Below are positions 43,051-51,749 of a stretch of DNA of 64,000 nt, piece after piece. The position numbers were made by a program, and so were the translations under genes. The stretch is taken from NCBI RefSeq assembly GCF_019720915.1, contig NZ_JAHKSI010000003.1:124001-188000 (forward strand), read 5' to 3'. Position 1 is the first letter of the stretch, and each line of letters starts with the position of its first letter. The DNA comes from Alkalihalobacillus sp. TS-13 (GTDB taxonomy: Bacteria > Bacillota > Bacilli > Bacillales > Fictibacillaceae). Below the pieces are notes generated by a model, which was not told where the DNA came from, did not search any database, and was given only the letters and a program-made list of their open reading frames with translations.

Positions 43051-43923
43051 TTACTTCTTCCTAACAGGGATCCAAATCTCACTCTTGAAAGTCGGGGAGG
43101 AGACATCTTTGTTCTCATTCCACAGTATTTCTGGTCCTTCGGTTTGTTCATAGTTCGAAGACGGGAACCATTCCGAATAGATGCGACCCCATATTTCCTG
43201 CAGCGTATCGGGAAACGGACCGATGGATTCGAAAACCGCCCAAGTTGAAGCTGGAACCTCCAAAGCGGTCAGGTTATCGGGGCAATCCTTGATTGTCGCC
43301 GCTCCGATATAATGATCAAGCTCCCCTTTTTTCTCCATTCTTCCTTCAGAAAAGTTGGTGGAAGCACTTAGCAGCCCTTTCGGCTCCACATTGGAAAGGT
43401 TCTTCAGGGTATCGATCGTATCGCTGTCCAGGCTTTGCCACATAGCTGCAATCTCTGGATTGACACCGTTGAAAATGATTGGAACTCTTTTATAGATGCC
43501 GACGATCCGAAAGTCCTCTTTTTCTTCAATCCGGTAATTCATTTCATTTCCTCCTTTGATGGTTAATTGGATGGTCATACGTGGATAGGATTTTAGTAAA
43601 TGGCCATTCGTCCTCGCTTCTGATGGCGTGATGCCATGCAGGTTTTGAAAAGCGCGCGTAAAAGAATCGGGTGAGTTGTAGCCATATTTCAATGCAATGT
43701 CGATGACTTTTGCCTTGCTGGTTTTAAGCTCGAATGCAGCAAGCGTAAGGCGTCTGCGGCGGACGTATTCTGATAAGGTAATCCCAGATAAGAAGGAAAA
43801 CATCCTTTTGAAATGATATTCTGAGCAATAGGCCCGTCTTGCAGCTTCCTTGAAGTTGATTTCGTCCGCCAGGTTTTCTTCGATATAGGCGATGGCACCA
43901 TTCAAGTTTTTCAGTGTATCCAT
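43051..43923 (-). CDS. AraC-family regulator with GyrI-like effector domain
   Basis: This 290-residue protein has an N-terminal AraC double helix-turn-helix (residues 1-105: [21 protein letters not shown] and [23 protein letters not shown]). A C-terminal GyrI/BmrR-like ligand-binding domain follows (about residues 130-290, with [13 protein letters not shown] and [16 protein letters not shown]). This group often responds to hydrophobic or drug-like compounds. ATG 43923 follows GAAGGAGGTC; an earlier in-frame codon near 43989 has no site. It is divergent from tctC but separated by about 240 bases, so a link to that operon is not certain. Confidence 0.9.
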   Translation of the reverse strand: MDTLKNLNGAIAYIEENLADEINFKEAARRAYCSEYHFKRMFSFLSGITLSEYVRRRRLTLAAFELKTSKAKVIDIALKYGYNSPDSFTRAFQNLHGITPSEARTNGHLLKSYPRMTIQLTIKGGNEMNYRIEEKEDFRIVGIYKRVPIIFNGVNPEIAAMWQSLDSDTIDTLKNLSNVEPKGLLSASTNFSEGRMEKKGELDHYIGAATIKDCPDNLTALEVPASTWAVFESIGPFPDTLQEIWGRIYSEWFPSSNYEQTEGPEILWNENKDVSSPTFKSEIWIPVRKK

Positions 43924-44087
43924 CCTATGACCTCCTTCATCAATAGAGTAACAGGATTGATGTCGAGGCATCCGACATTCCGTGCACACTTATGTAGGGT
44001 TATTATACAGTTTAGCATGAAAGACAGCAGCGAAGTCCGTGAACAAAATGCACAAAAAGGATTTTAAATTTTTAAAAAACAATATTT

Positions 44088-44101
44088 TGAAAACGTTTAC
44101 A
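44088..44101 (+). promoter_or_regulatory. CcpA cre site upstream of tctC
   Basis: TGAAAACGTTTACA fits the cre consensus TGWAARCGYTWNCW at every position. It lies 60 bases before the tctC start, predicting repression of the transporter by preferred sugars. Confidence 0.75.
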
Positions 44102-44160
44102 TTGAAAGTTTCAAAAGGTAGGATAGCTTTAATAAATTTTTTGTTAGGGGTGTATCGTTT

Positions 44161-45135
44161 ATGAAAAAGCTCTCGGTTTTATTGGTTGTATTTTTACTTT
44201 TATCAGCTTGTTCTGTGGGAGGTTCTGGCTCGAACAAAGAATTCCCGACGAAGAATCTTGAATTGGTTGCGCCTGCTTCGCCAGGTGGAGGGTGGGATTT
44301 GACAGCCCGTTCCGTACAAAAAGCGTTACAGGATAATGACCTGGTCGATAAAAATATTAAAGTTGTGAACAAGCCAGGCGGTGGTGGAGAGACAGGATGG
44401 AAGTACTTGAAGGCGAAGGATTCGCATCATCTAGCGATCAACTCAAGCCTGGTACTGACGAATGATTTGCTCGGTCAAAGTGATTTGAGCTATAAGGATT
44501 TCACACCGATCGCAACATTAGCGACAGAGTGGCAATCACTTGCTGTGCCGGCAAATTCCAAGTACGAGTCTGCTTCAGAACTGATGGAGCAACTGAAAAA
44601 AGATCCGAACTCTGTAAAAATCGGTGTCGGACCTGGGTTGGGGAATGATGACCATCTATCCATCGTCCAAGCTGCCACTGAATACGGAATTGACCCTGCA
44701 GAACTCGACTTCCTCGTCTATGAAGGGGGAGGAGATGTCGTTACAGCACTCCTAGGTGGACATGTTGATGCGGTTACGACTTCTCTATCCGAGGTGAAGG
44801 ATCAACACCTTGCTGGAAAGCTGAAGATCCTTGCAGTTTCTTCTGAAGAGAGACTCGAAGATCTTGATGATGTGCCAACCTGGAAGGAGGAAGGCGTGGA
44901 CATGGTATTCCCGCACTGGCGTGGAATCATGGGCCCACCGGACATGACGGAAGAAGAAATCGCGTATTGGGATAAAAAATTGAGCGAGATGGTCAAAACG
45001 GAAGATTGGAAAAAGCTCTTGGAGAATAACAACTGGGATGGCTTCTATAAAGACAGCGAAGAAACGAAGAAGTTTTTGGAAGAGCAACATTCACTTTATG
45101 AGAAGCTCGTGACGGATTCAGGATTGGTGAAGTAG
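44161..45135 (+). CDS. tctC: Tripartite tricarboxylate transporter substrate-binding lipoprotein TctC
   Basis: This 324-residue lipoprotein captures a tricarboxylate outside the membrane. The signal peptide ends in the lipobox LLSAC (Cys17). FPTKNLELVAPASPGGGWDL and NKPGGGGETGWKYL are the canonical TctC/Bug carboxylate-binding loops. DVVTALLGGHVDAV and the C-terminal helix region are also typical. ATG 44161 follows AGGGGTG. It heads the tctC-tctB-tctA-tcuA set; tctB is separated by a 250-base repeat-bearing gap. Confidence 0.94.
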   Translation: MKKLSVLLVVFLLLSACSVGGSGSNKEFPTKNLELVAPASPGGGWDLTARSVQKALQDNDLVDKNIKVVNKPGGGGETGWKYLKAKDSHHLAINSSLVLTNDLLGQSDLSYKDFTPIATLATEWQSLAVPANSKYESASELMEQLKKDPNSVKIGVGPGLGNDDHLSIVQAATEYGIDPAELDFLVYEGGGDVVTALLGGHVDAVTTSLSEVKDQHLAGKLKILAVSSEERLEDLDDVPTWKEEGVDMVFPHWRGIMGPPDMTEEEIAYWDKKLSEMVKTEDWKKLLENNNWDGFYKDSEETKKFLEEQHSLYEKLVTDSGLVK

Positions 45136-45142
45136 GCGCGTC

Positions 45143-45276
45143 GTACGGCTGAAATCGAAAGTTGGGTTGCGGTTTAACGACGACCGATGATGCGCATACG
45201 GCGGAAAATGGCATTATTACGGCCAAAAGCGGCGCTTCTACAGCCGAAATCGCCACCGATACGGCTAAACCGAATG
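45143..45276. repeat. 21-bp-period TACGGC repeat between tctC and tctB
   Basis: Units TACGGCGGAAAATGGC, TACGGCCAAAAGCGGC, TACAGCCGAAATCGCC and TACGGCTAAACCG start at 45197, 45218, 45239 and 45260, exactly 21 bases apart. A further TACGGCTGAAATCG unit lies at 45143, with a degenerate stretch between. Confidence 0.75.
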
Positions 45277-45386
45277 AAAGGGTGTTGACTCCATACGGAA
45301 TCGGGGTCAGCACCTGATTTTTGACAGATAAGAAATTTAGGACTCAAGCATTCAATCGAATTTCCACATGAAAGGAGCGGACATAC

Positions 45387-45836
45387 ATGAAAGCGATCAA
45401 ACTGGCGTTTCCTGCTGTTTTACTAATTATCAGCTGCACGTTCTTGATAGCATCTTTCAATGTGCCGAAAGCAAACCTCGGCAATCCAAACGGTCCACTT
45501 TATTTTCCGATCGGACTGAGCGTGCTCATGCTGGTCTTCAGTATCATCTACACGATTCAGGAGTTGAAAAAACTGAACCATGAAAATGTTCAAATACGAG
45601 AATTGATCGCAGGGCGTACCCCGAAACTGATTGGCATTACGGTGCTCCTTGGAATCGGATATGCATTCATTTTTGAACGGATCGGTTTTCTGTTTGCGAC
45701 GATCCTGTTCCTTGGCGCGTTATTGTTTTTCATCAACGGAGTGAAGAAGTGGAAGGCGAACATTATCGTATCGATCTGCTTTTCCTTCATTTCATGGTAC
45801 GCATTCAGTGAATTACTAGGGGTCAGTTTACCGTAG
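45387..45836 (+). CDS. tctB: Tripartite tricarboxylate transporter small membrane subunit TctB
   Basis: This 149-residue membrane protein has four hydrophobic segments, as is usual for TctB. Examples are FPAVLLIISCTFLIASFNVP, PIGLSVLMLVFSIIYTIQEL and FERIGFLFATILFLGALLFF. ATG 45387 follows AAAGGAGCGG. tctA begins 11 bases after its stop. Confidence 0.9.
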   Translation: MKAIKLAFPAVLLIISCTFLIASFNVPKANLGNPNGPLYFPIGLSVLMLVFSIIYTIQELKKLNHENVQIRELIAGRTPKLIGITVLLGIGYAFIFERIGFLFATILFLGALLFFINGVKKWKANIIVSICFSFISWYAFSELLGVSLP

Positions 45837-45847
45837 GAGGTGATTTT

Positions 45848-47359
45848 GTGGATATTAACAGCTTTTTGAATGGTTTTATGAATTCAGTGGAACCGATCAA
45901 CATCTTGTGGGTGATCATCGGCGGTATTTTAGGGACGATTGTCGGGATGCTGCCTGGCCTTGGACCAGCAACTGCCGTCGCAGTCTTGATCCCGATCACC
46001 TTTGGAATGGACCCTGTCAGTGCGATCATCTTAATGGCTGCAATCTATTATGGCGCGATGTACGGTGGATCACGAAGCTCGATCCTGTTGAACACGCCTG
46101 GTGATGGCTCGGCAATCGCCGCGACATTCGACGGCTATCCAATGGCACGAAAAGGACAAGCGGGACAGGCACTGGCGATCTCTGCAGTAGCTTCCTTCAT
46201 CGGTGGAGTCATTGCAGTTGTCGGGTTCATTTTCCTTGCTGAGCCGTTAGCGGATTTCGCCCTCAAGTTCGGGCCAGCGGAGTATTTTTTACTCATGCTC
46301 CTCACCTTGTCAGCCATCGTTTCTCTTTCGCTCGGTAAAATGGTGAAAGGGTTCATCGCGATGCTGCTCGGTCTCTTGCTCAGTACAATTGGGATCGATA
46401 CCCAAACGGGCGTCTATCGTTTCACGATGGGCATTCCTCACTTAAGCGATGGGATCGATTTTCTGATCGTTATCATTGGCGTTTATGCGATCGGGGAAGT
46501 CCTCTACAACTTCCTGACGATTGATAAGGAGAAAAAGGAAAAGAAGGAAGTCGGAAAAGTCTGGTTTACGAAGGAACAGTGGAAAAGGTCGAAGTGGCCG
46601 ATCCTGCGGAGTGGTCCGCTTGGGTTTATTGTTGGTGTCCTTCCGGGTGCAGGCGGTTCAATCGCATCCATGATCAGTTATTCGACTGAGAAACAACTTT
46701 CGAAAAAGCAGGAAGAGTTTGGTGAGGGTGCAGTTGAAGGGTTGGCTGCACCGGAGTCAGCGAACAATGCGGCATCAGTCGGAGCCTTGATACCGCTCTT
46801 GACGATGGGGATTCCTGGATCGGGAACGACTGCGGTCATGCTTGGTGCTCTCATCATGCTTGGCTTGAGGCCGGGGCCATTACTTTTTGAAAACCAGCCG
46901 GAGATTGCGTGGACACTGGTCAACAGTATGTTCATCGGGAACATTGTTCTGGTGATCGTGAATATCCTTCTTGTCGGACTGTTGATCAAGATTTTGGATA
47001 CACCGGCGAAGGTGCTTTATCCAATCATTGTCTTGCTGGCTTTCATCGGGACATATACGCTCAGCTACAATGTAATCGACTTTTTCTTGTTATTGATCTT
47101 TGGTGTATTTGGCCTTTTCATGAAGGTGTTCGATATTCCGATTGCGCCTCTTGTGCTCGCATTGATTGTGGGGGCTGAAATGGAGCAGAACTTCCGGAAA
47201 GCGGTGCTGTCATCGGACGGTAATTTGAGTATTTTTGTTTCAAATCCGATCTGTATCGGCTTGATCATATTGATTCTTTTATCTCTTTTTTACCCGTTAG
47301 TCATCAAGGCTTTCAAGAAAAAAGCAGACAAAAACAATCTAGAAAAAAGAGTTTCATAG
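45848..47359 (+). CDS. tctA: Tripartite tricarboxylate transporter large permease TctA
   Basis: This 503-residue membrane protein has about 12 segments and the TctA signatures GMLPGLGPATAVAVLIPITF near residue 35, YGAMYGGSRSSILLNTPGDG, and VGVLPGAGGSIASMISY with GIPGSGTTAVMLGALIMLG in the second half. GTG 45848 follows AGGAGGTGAT. With TctC and TctB it imports citrate-like tricarboxylates using an ion gradient. The next gene encodes tricarballylate dehydrogenase, which points to tricarballylate as the substrate. Confidence 0.95.
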   Translation: MDINSFLNGFMNSVEPINILWVIIGGILGTIVGMLPGLGPATAVAVLIPITFGMDPVSAIILMAAIYYGAMYGGSRSSILLNTPGDGSAIAATFDGYPMARKGQAGQALAISAVASFIGGVIAVVGFIFLAEPLADFALKFGPAEYFLLMLLTLSAIVSLSLGKMVKGFIAMLLGLLLSTIGIDTQTGVYRFTMGIPHLSDGIDFLIVIIGVYAIGEVLYNFLTIDKEKKEKKEVGKVWFTKEQWKRSKWPILRSGPLGFIVGVLPGAGGSIASMISYSTEKQLSKKQEEFGEGAVEGLAAPESANNAASVGALIPLLTMGIPGSGTTAVMLGALIMLGLRPGPLLFENQPEIAWTLVNSMFIGNIVLVIVNILLVGLLIKILDTPAKVLYPIIVLLAFIGTYTLSYNVIDFFLLLIFGVFGLFMKVFDIPIAPLVLALIVGAEMEQNFRKAVLSSDGNLSIFVSNPICIGLIILILLSLFYPLVIKAFKKKADKNNLEKRVS

Positions 47360-47387
47360 AGTTAGAAAATAGGAGGAGGAGAGATGG

Positions 47388-48902
47388 ATGTCCAATCATC
47401 CTGAAACAAATGTTGATATAGTCGTCGTCGGTTCAGGGAATGCGGCGTTGTGTGCGGCTATTTCTGCAAGGGAGAACAATGCCACTGTGCTGGTATTGGA
47501 GCGGGCTCCTGAACATAAAAGAGGCGGGAATTCCTATTTTACAGATGGTGCAATCCGATGCGCTTACAATGATCTCGCTGATATTTTAAAACTAATGCCT
47601 GATGTGACAGAGGAAGAAGCGGAGAGAATTGTCATGCCAGAATATTCGCCTTCGGATTATTATGATGATCTGATGCGGGTAAACAGCGACAAAAGTGATC
47701 CAGAGCTGGCAGGTCAGCTGGTCAACCGTTCTTATGAGACGATTAAGTGGATGAGAGAGCAGGGCGTTAAGTTCGAGCTGAACTATGAAAATCAATCGTT
47801 TGAAAAAGAAGGGAAATACCATTTCTGGGGTGGCCTTCCGGTCAAGACAGAGAACAAAGGAATCGGCTTGATGACGAACCTTTTCAAGCGTGTCGAGGAA
47901 CTCGGAATCGAAATCTGGTATGAAGCACGTGCTAAAGAGCTCAAAAAAGAGGATGGACGGATTGCTTCGATTGTGGTCGAGAAAGACGGTCAATCCCTTG
48001 AAATCCAGACGACCAGTGTCGTTTTAGCCTGTGGAAGTTTCGAAGCGAACAAGCAGATGCGGTCTGACCATATTGGTAATGAATGGCAGGCGGCGATTGT
48101 GCGGGGTACGGAATATAACACGGGTGACGGCCTCTCGATGGCACTGGCTGTCGGTGCAGAGAAGTTCGGAAATTGGGCTGGCTGTCACTCGATTGGAACC
48201 GATGCGAATGCGCCTAAGGTTGGGGACTTCACGAAACCGGGCGATATATTTAAAAAGCATTCCTATCCGCTGAGCATCATGCTGAATAAAGACGGTAAAC
48301 GATTCGTCGATGAGGGGGCGGACTTCCGAAACTACACGTATGCGAAATACGGTCGCGAAATTTTGAAGCAGCCGGATCATGTCGCCTATCAAATCTATGA
48401 TACGCAGGTCCGTCCGATGCTTCGTAAAGAGTACGACCTTGAAGAAGCGACCTTTTACCAAGCGGACCGTCTTGAAGATCTAGTCGAGAAGCTTCCTGTT
48501 GATAAGGAAACATTTTTAAAAACGATAGAAGAATATAATGAAGCAGTGCAGGATGGGGAGTATAATCCGACCGTAAAAGACGGAAAAGGAACCCGCGGGA
48601 TTACACCTCCGAAAACGAACTGGGCTCTCCCGATTGAAGAAGGACCGTTCTATGCATTTCCGGTCACATGCGGAATCACGTTCTCGTTCGGGGGACTCCA
48701 TGTCAGTCCGGACGGTGAAGTTCTAAGTGTTGATGGCGGGACTCTGGACGGACTGTTCGCTGCAGGAGAAATGGTCGGAGGTCTCTTTTATGAAAACTAT
48801 CCTGGTGGATCCGGACTGATGTCAGGAGCGGTTTTCGGAAAATTGGCAGGAGCGGCTGCCGCAGATTACAGCAGAAAGAAAAATTCAGAAGTTACAAAAT
48901 GA
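47388..48902 (+). CDS. tcuA: FAD-dependent tricarballylate dehydrogenase TcuA
   Basis: This 504-residue flavoprotein of the fumarate-reductase/succinate-dehydrogenase group oxidises tricarballylate to cis-aconitate. FAD binding is at VVVGSGNAALCAAISAREN, with the family motif RGGNSYFTDGAIRCAY. The second FAD site is at GLFAAGEMVGGLFYENYPGG then SGLMSGAVFGKLAG. ATG 47388 follows AGGAGGAGGAG. The iron-sulfur/heme partner TcuB, which reoxidises TcuA in Salmonella, is not in the window, so electrons must leave by another route or a distant gene. Confidence 0.92.
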   Translation: MSNHPETNVDIVVVGSGNAALCAAISARENNATVLVLERAPEHKRGGNSYFTDGAIRCAYNDLADILKLMPDVTEEEAERIVMPEYSPSDYYDDLMRVNSDKSDPELAGQLVNRSYETIKWMREQGVKFELNYENQSFEKEGKYHFWGGLPVKTENKGIGLMTNLFKRVEELGIEIWYEARAKELKKEDGRIASIVVEKDGQSLEIQTTSVVLACGSFEANKQMRSDHIGNEWQAAIVRGTEYNTGDGLSMALAVGAEKFGNWAGCHSIGTDANAPKVGDFTKPGDIFKKHSYPLSIMLNKDGKRFVDEGADFRNYTYAKYGREILKQPDHVAYQIYDTQVRPMLRKEYDLEEATFYQADRLEDLVEKLPVDKETFLKTIEEYNEAVQDGEYNPTVKDGKGTRGITPPKTNWALPIEEGPFYAFPVTCGITFSFGGLHVSPDGEVLSVDGGTLDGLFAAGEMVGGLFYENYPGGSGLMSGAVFGKLAGAAAADYSRKKNSEVTK

Positions 48903-48908
48903 ATGGAA

Positions 48909-49079
48909 GGGTTGTCCCAAAGTAGTGTCAGACACCACCAACACACTGACTAGTACAGAGTCAGGCACCTCAACACAACATTTTATATGAAAGAAAATGT
49001 TGTTAAATGCAGAGAGCCAGACACTTTCTAGTCAGTTGTTACGTGCGGTGTGAGTCAGACACTAAAGGACACCCTTTTT
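48909..49079. repeat. GTGTCAGACAC-type dispersed repeat, copy 3 (longest)
   Basis: GTTGTCCC at the left end and GGACACCCTTTTTT at the right frame several GTGTCAGACACC, GAGTCAGGCACC and GAGTCAGACAC units around a central AACAACATTTT-like inverted pair. It fills the gap between tcuA and the permease gene. Confidence 0.75.
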
Positions 49080-49104
49080 TACATATTCAAAATAGGAGTT
49101 TGTT

Positions 49105-50469
49105 ATGGATAAGAAGGTAGTAGTTGGTTTACTCTCGCTCATTTTATATGTGGTCTTTTTTCTGCCTTTTATGGATTGGGATATCAAAGTGCAGGCCGCC
49201 GTTACGTTGGTCATCATCCAAATGCTATGGATTGGAAGGGTCTTTCCGCTAGCGTTCAGCTCGATTTTATTGATCTTGATTCTTTCCTTCCATTTTTTCA
49301 GTTATGAAGAGACGCTCGGTTATTTCAGCACGGATATCGTCTGGCTGCTTTTTTCCACGTTCATCATTTCACGGGCTTTCATCAATACAGGGCTCGCGAG
49401 CAGGGTGTCTTTGAAGATGCTTAAATTATCAGGTGGCTCGGGCAGGTTGTTGATTTTGTTTTCTTTCATATTGATGTTTGTCCTGTCGATGCTGATCCCT
49501 TCGAATGTCGGAAAGGGAAGCCTGGTTTCATCGGTGCTCGATAGTTTGATGAACAGCTTGAAAAAGATCCGGGGAGTCGAAAATTTAGGGAAGTCGTTAT
49601 TCATCGGGATTGCTTATTTAGTGGCGATTTCGGGTGCAGTCGTGGCGACTGGGGCAAGCTCGACGATCTATACATTCGGGCTTTTTTCAGAGATTTCTAG
49701 CGGTCTTAATTATGTGACTTGGCTTGGGTATTTTGTGCCGCCGATTTTATTGTTTGTGATGCTGTTATGGTTATTGTTCTTATATTTTTTTCCGCCAGAA
49801 AATATCGACCGGAAACATATGATGGGGTTATTGGATGATAAGATCAGCGAGCTTGGAAAACTGAGTCTTCCTGAGAAAAAAGTGATGGGGATCATGGCGA
49901 TGACGATTCTTTTGTGGGCGACCCATAACTGGCACGGTTTTTCGATTTCGCTCGTCGGTTTATTGAGTGCGGCACTCACGGTGCTGCCAGTGATCGGCGT
50001 ATGGAATTGGGAAACAGCGAAGAAGGCGATTGATTGGGACATGATGCTGTTTTTCGCAAGTACCTTGATGGTGTCGGCCATGCTGATTAAGACCGGTGCG
50101 ATCAAGTGGATCTCGGACCATCTCTTAAGCGTATTGGCGAGTGAATCATCGTGGTTGGTCGTCATCGTGCTGGTGATTTGCACCGCTTTGCTGCGGATTA
50201 TCTTTGTAAATATCTTAGGGTTCTTGGCCATCATGATTCCGCTCGCGATCACGATCGGACAGGACATTCCGGATTTTTCACCGCTGGTCGTCGCGATGGC
50301 CGTCTTCCTGACAGGTGTTCCCGGATTCTTGCTCATCACCCAATCACCTGTCCATCTGATCAGTCATTCATACGGATATTTCTCAGAAACAGATCTGCTC
50401 AAAGTAGGCATCCCAGCGGCCCTGCTATGGTTCATTGTCATCATGATCTCCGTGATAGTTTACTGGTGA
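49105..50469 (+). CDS. SLC13/DASS-type anion permease
   Basis: This 454-residue membrane protein has about 11 hydrophobic segments and the organisation of divalent-anion:sodium symporters. One half carries LIPSNVGKGSLVSSVLDSL and ISGAVVATGASSTIYTFGLF (Ser/Thr-rich re-entrant region). The other half carries FVNILGFLAIMIPLAITIG and LITQSPVHLISHSYGYFSE. ATG 49105 follows AGGAG. It could export the dicarboxylate product of tricarballylate use or import another acid; neither can be decided. It is separated from tcuA by a repeat rather than a clear terminator. Confidence 0.85.
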   Translation: MDKKVVVGLLSLILYVVFFLPFMDWDIKVQAAVTLVIIQMLWIGRVFPLAFSSILLILILSFHFFSYEETLGYFSTDIVWLLFSTFIISRAFINTGLASRVSLKMLKLSGGSGRLLILFSFILMFVLSMLIPSNVGKGSLVSSVLDSLMNSLKKIRGVENLGKSLFIGIAYLVAISGAVVATGASSTIYTFGLFSEISSGLNYVTWLGYFVPPILLFVMLLWLLFLYFFPPENIDRKHMMGLLDDKISELGKLSLPEKKVMGIMAMTILLWATHNWHGFSISLVGLLSAALTVLPVIGVWNWETAKKAIDWDMMLFFASTLMVSAMLIKTGAIKWISDHLLSVLASESSWLVVIVLVICTALLRIIFVNILGFLAIMIPLAITIGQDIPDFSPLVVAMAVFLTGVPGFLLITQSPVHLISHSYGYFSETDLLKVGIPAALLWFIVIMISVIVYW

Positions 50470-50490
50470 GACTTCCTCAGTGATGATGAA

Positions 50491-50646
50491 CGTACCAGGC
50501 ACCATTTCAAACCCCTTGTGCCACAAGGACTTCTGATCGGTGCCTGGCACACTTTCAAACCTCAACTGCCCCAACGGTTCCGCTTCGGTGCCAGGCACCG
50601 AACCAGAACCGTTGGGGGAGAAGGGGGAAATTGTCGTGCCTGGTAC
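50491..50646. repeat. GGTGCCTGGCACC-type dispersed repeat, copy 2
   Basis: Four GTGCC(T/A)GGCAC palindromes occur, at about 50491, 50539, 50588 and 50636, with the same internal sequences (CTCAACTGCCCCAA, GGTTCCGCTTCGGTGCC) as 40080-40189. It fills half of the 311-base gap; the rest is the leader of the next gene. Confidence 0.85.
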
Positions 50647-50748
50647 ATATACGAAGTAGATTGAGAGTCACCGAAACCAAATCTATTAAAATATTTCAAA
50701 TCTAGTAAATGGGTCTATACCTTTGTGGTAGCAGTTTAATAGAATATA

Positions 50749-50776
50749 GTATTCCCCCATAGAAAGGAGGGAATAC
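50749..50776 (+). promoter_or_regulatory. Inverted repeat covering the ribosome binding site of the Cys-rich gene
   Basis: GTATTCCC (50749-50756) pairs with GGGAATAC (50769-50776), placing AAAGGAGGG in the loop and 3' arm just before ATG 50781. It could be an mRNA hairpin that limits translation or a DNA operator. Confidence 0.5.
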
Positions 50777-50780
50777 GAAT

Positions 50781-51095
50781 ATGAGTTGTTCATGTTCTCA
50801 GTCTTTTTCTAGTTGCTCCTTCAAGCATTCTTGTTCATGCTCCCGCTCTCATTCTCATTCTCGTTCTAAATCTTGCTTTGACTTTTGTTCTTGTAAAATT
50901 TTCAAAGATTTGAGACTAGGGCGTACGATAACAGTCAATATCGGTGGAACAACACTTACGTTATTGTTCTTGTGTTTCGACCCTAAGACGTGTTGCGTAA
51001 CTGGACAAGACACCACTACTGGGAATATTGTCACCTTCGATTGCCGTAAAGTAAGCTTTGTCGGCCAAGGAGGTAATTTTATCTCGGTAATGTAA
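50781..51095 (+). CDS. Cys/Ser/His-rich small protein, possibly spore-surface
   Basis: This 104-residue protein is unrecognised. The first 42 residues are a low-complexity Cys/Ser/His tract (SCSCSQSFSSCSFKHSCSC, then SHSHSRSKSC). The rest is a compact beta-rich segment (LGRTITVNIGGTTLTLLFLC, then CCVTGQDTTTGNIVTFDC). The composition and cysteine pairs recall Bacillus spore coat or exosporium proteins that are disulfide- or metal-linked, but this is only analogy. ATG 50781 follows AAAGGAGGG and a strong terminator follows, so it is a real single-gene unit. Confidence 0.75.
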   Translation: MSCSCSQSFSSCSFKHSCSCSRSHSHSRSKSCFDFCSCKIFKDLRLGRTITVNIGGTTLTLLFLCFDPKTCCVTGQDTTTGNIVTFDCRKVSFVGQGGNFISVM

Positions 51096-51105
51096 AATCT
51101 TCACT

Positions 51106-51138
51106 CCCTGATTCAAAATATGGATCAGGGGTTTTTTA
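51106..51138 (+). terminator. Terminator after the Cys-rich gene
   Basis: CCCTGAT pairs with ATCAGGG, followed by GTTTTTT. Confidence 0.88.
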
Positions 51139-51212
51139 TATAATGTAGACATATAAAAAAGTTAAGCCAAATCAAATCATCGACCGTCTAATAGATAAAG
51201 ATCATTTTAGAA

Positions 51213-51749
51213 ATGAAGGTGAGTCAAATTATCGAACTGATTAATAAAGCGAAGGAAGGTAATGACCAAGCTTTCTTGGAGCTGTTTCAAAAATTCGAAG
51301 CAGATCTTTACCGAACAGCGTACCTGTATGTCAAAAATCAGGATGATGCACTGGATGTGGTACAAGAAACTGCTTATCGGTCATTCAAAAAAATCAATAC
51401 ACTGAAAAATCCACAGTATTTAAAAACATGGTTGATCAAAATCACCATGAGTTGTGCAATCGATCTGTTAAGGAAAAACCAGAAGGTAATCCATTTGAAC
51501 CCGAAATACACTGAATTCATCCGTACAAAAGATGAAGACCTACCATTGGCGATCTCTTTACGGGAATTGATTGAAACCTTGAATGAAAATGAAAAACAGA
51601 TTGTCCTGTTGAAATATTATTACGGTTATAAGTTGAATGAAATAGCCGATATCGTTGATGCTCCACTTGGTACAGTGAAATCCGTTCTATACCGTGGATT
51701 GGATAAGCTGCGAAAAAAGGTGAATAGGGATGATGTATATGAGCAATAA
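51213..51749 (+). CDS. ECF-type sigma-70 family RNA polymerase sigma factor
   Basis: This 178-residue sigma factor has region 2 (about residues 15-85: DLYRTAYLYVKNQDDALDVVQETAYRSF, with the core-binding and -10 segments). Region 4 (about 115-170) reads LNENEKQIVLLKYYYGYKLN, then EIADIVDAPLGTVKSVLYRGLDKLR. The arrangement matches extracytoplasmic-function factors of bacilli. ATG 51213 follows GAAGGTGAG. Its stop overlaps the start of a membrane anti-sigma-like gene, the normal pairing for such systems. Confidence 0.93.
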   Translation: MKVSQIIELINKAKEGNDQAFLELFQKFEADLYRTAYLYVKNQDDALDVVQETAYRSFKKINTLKNPQYLKTWLIKITMSCAIDLLRKNQKVIHLNPKYTEFIRTKDEDLPLAISLRELIETLNENEKQIVLLKYYYGYKLNEIADIVDAPLGTVKSVLYRGLDKLRKKVNRDDVYEQ

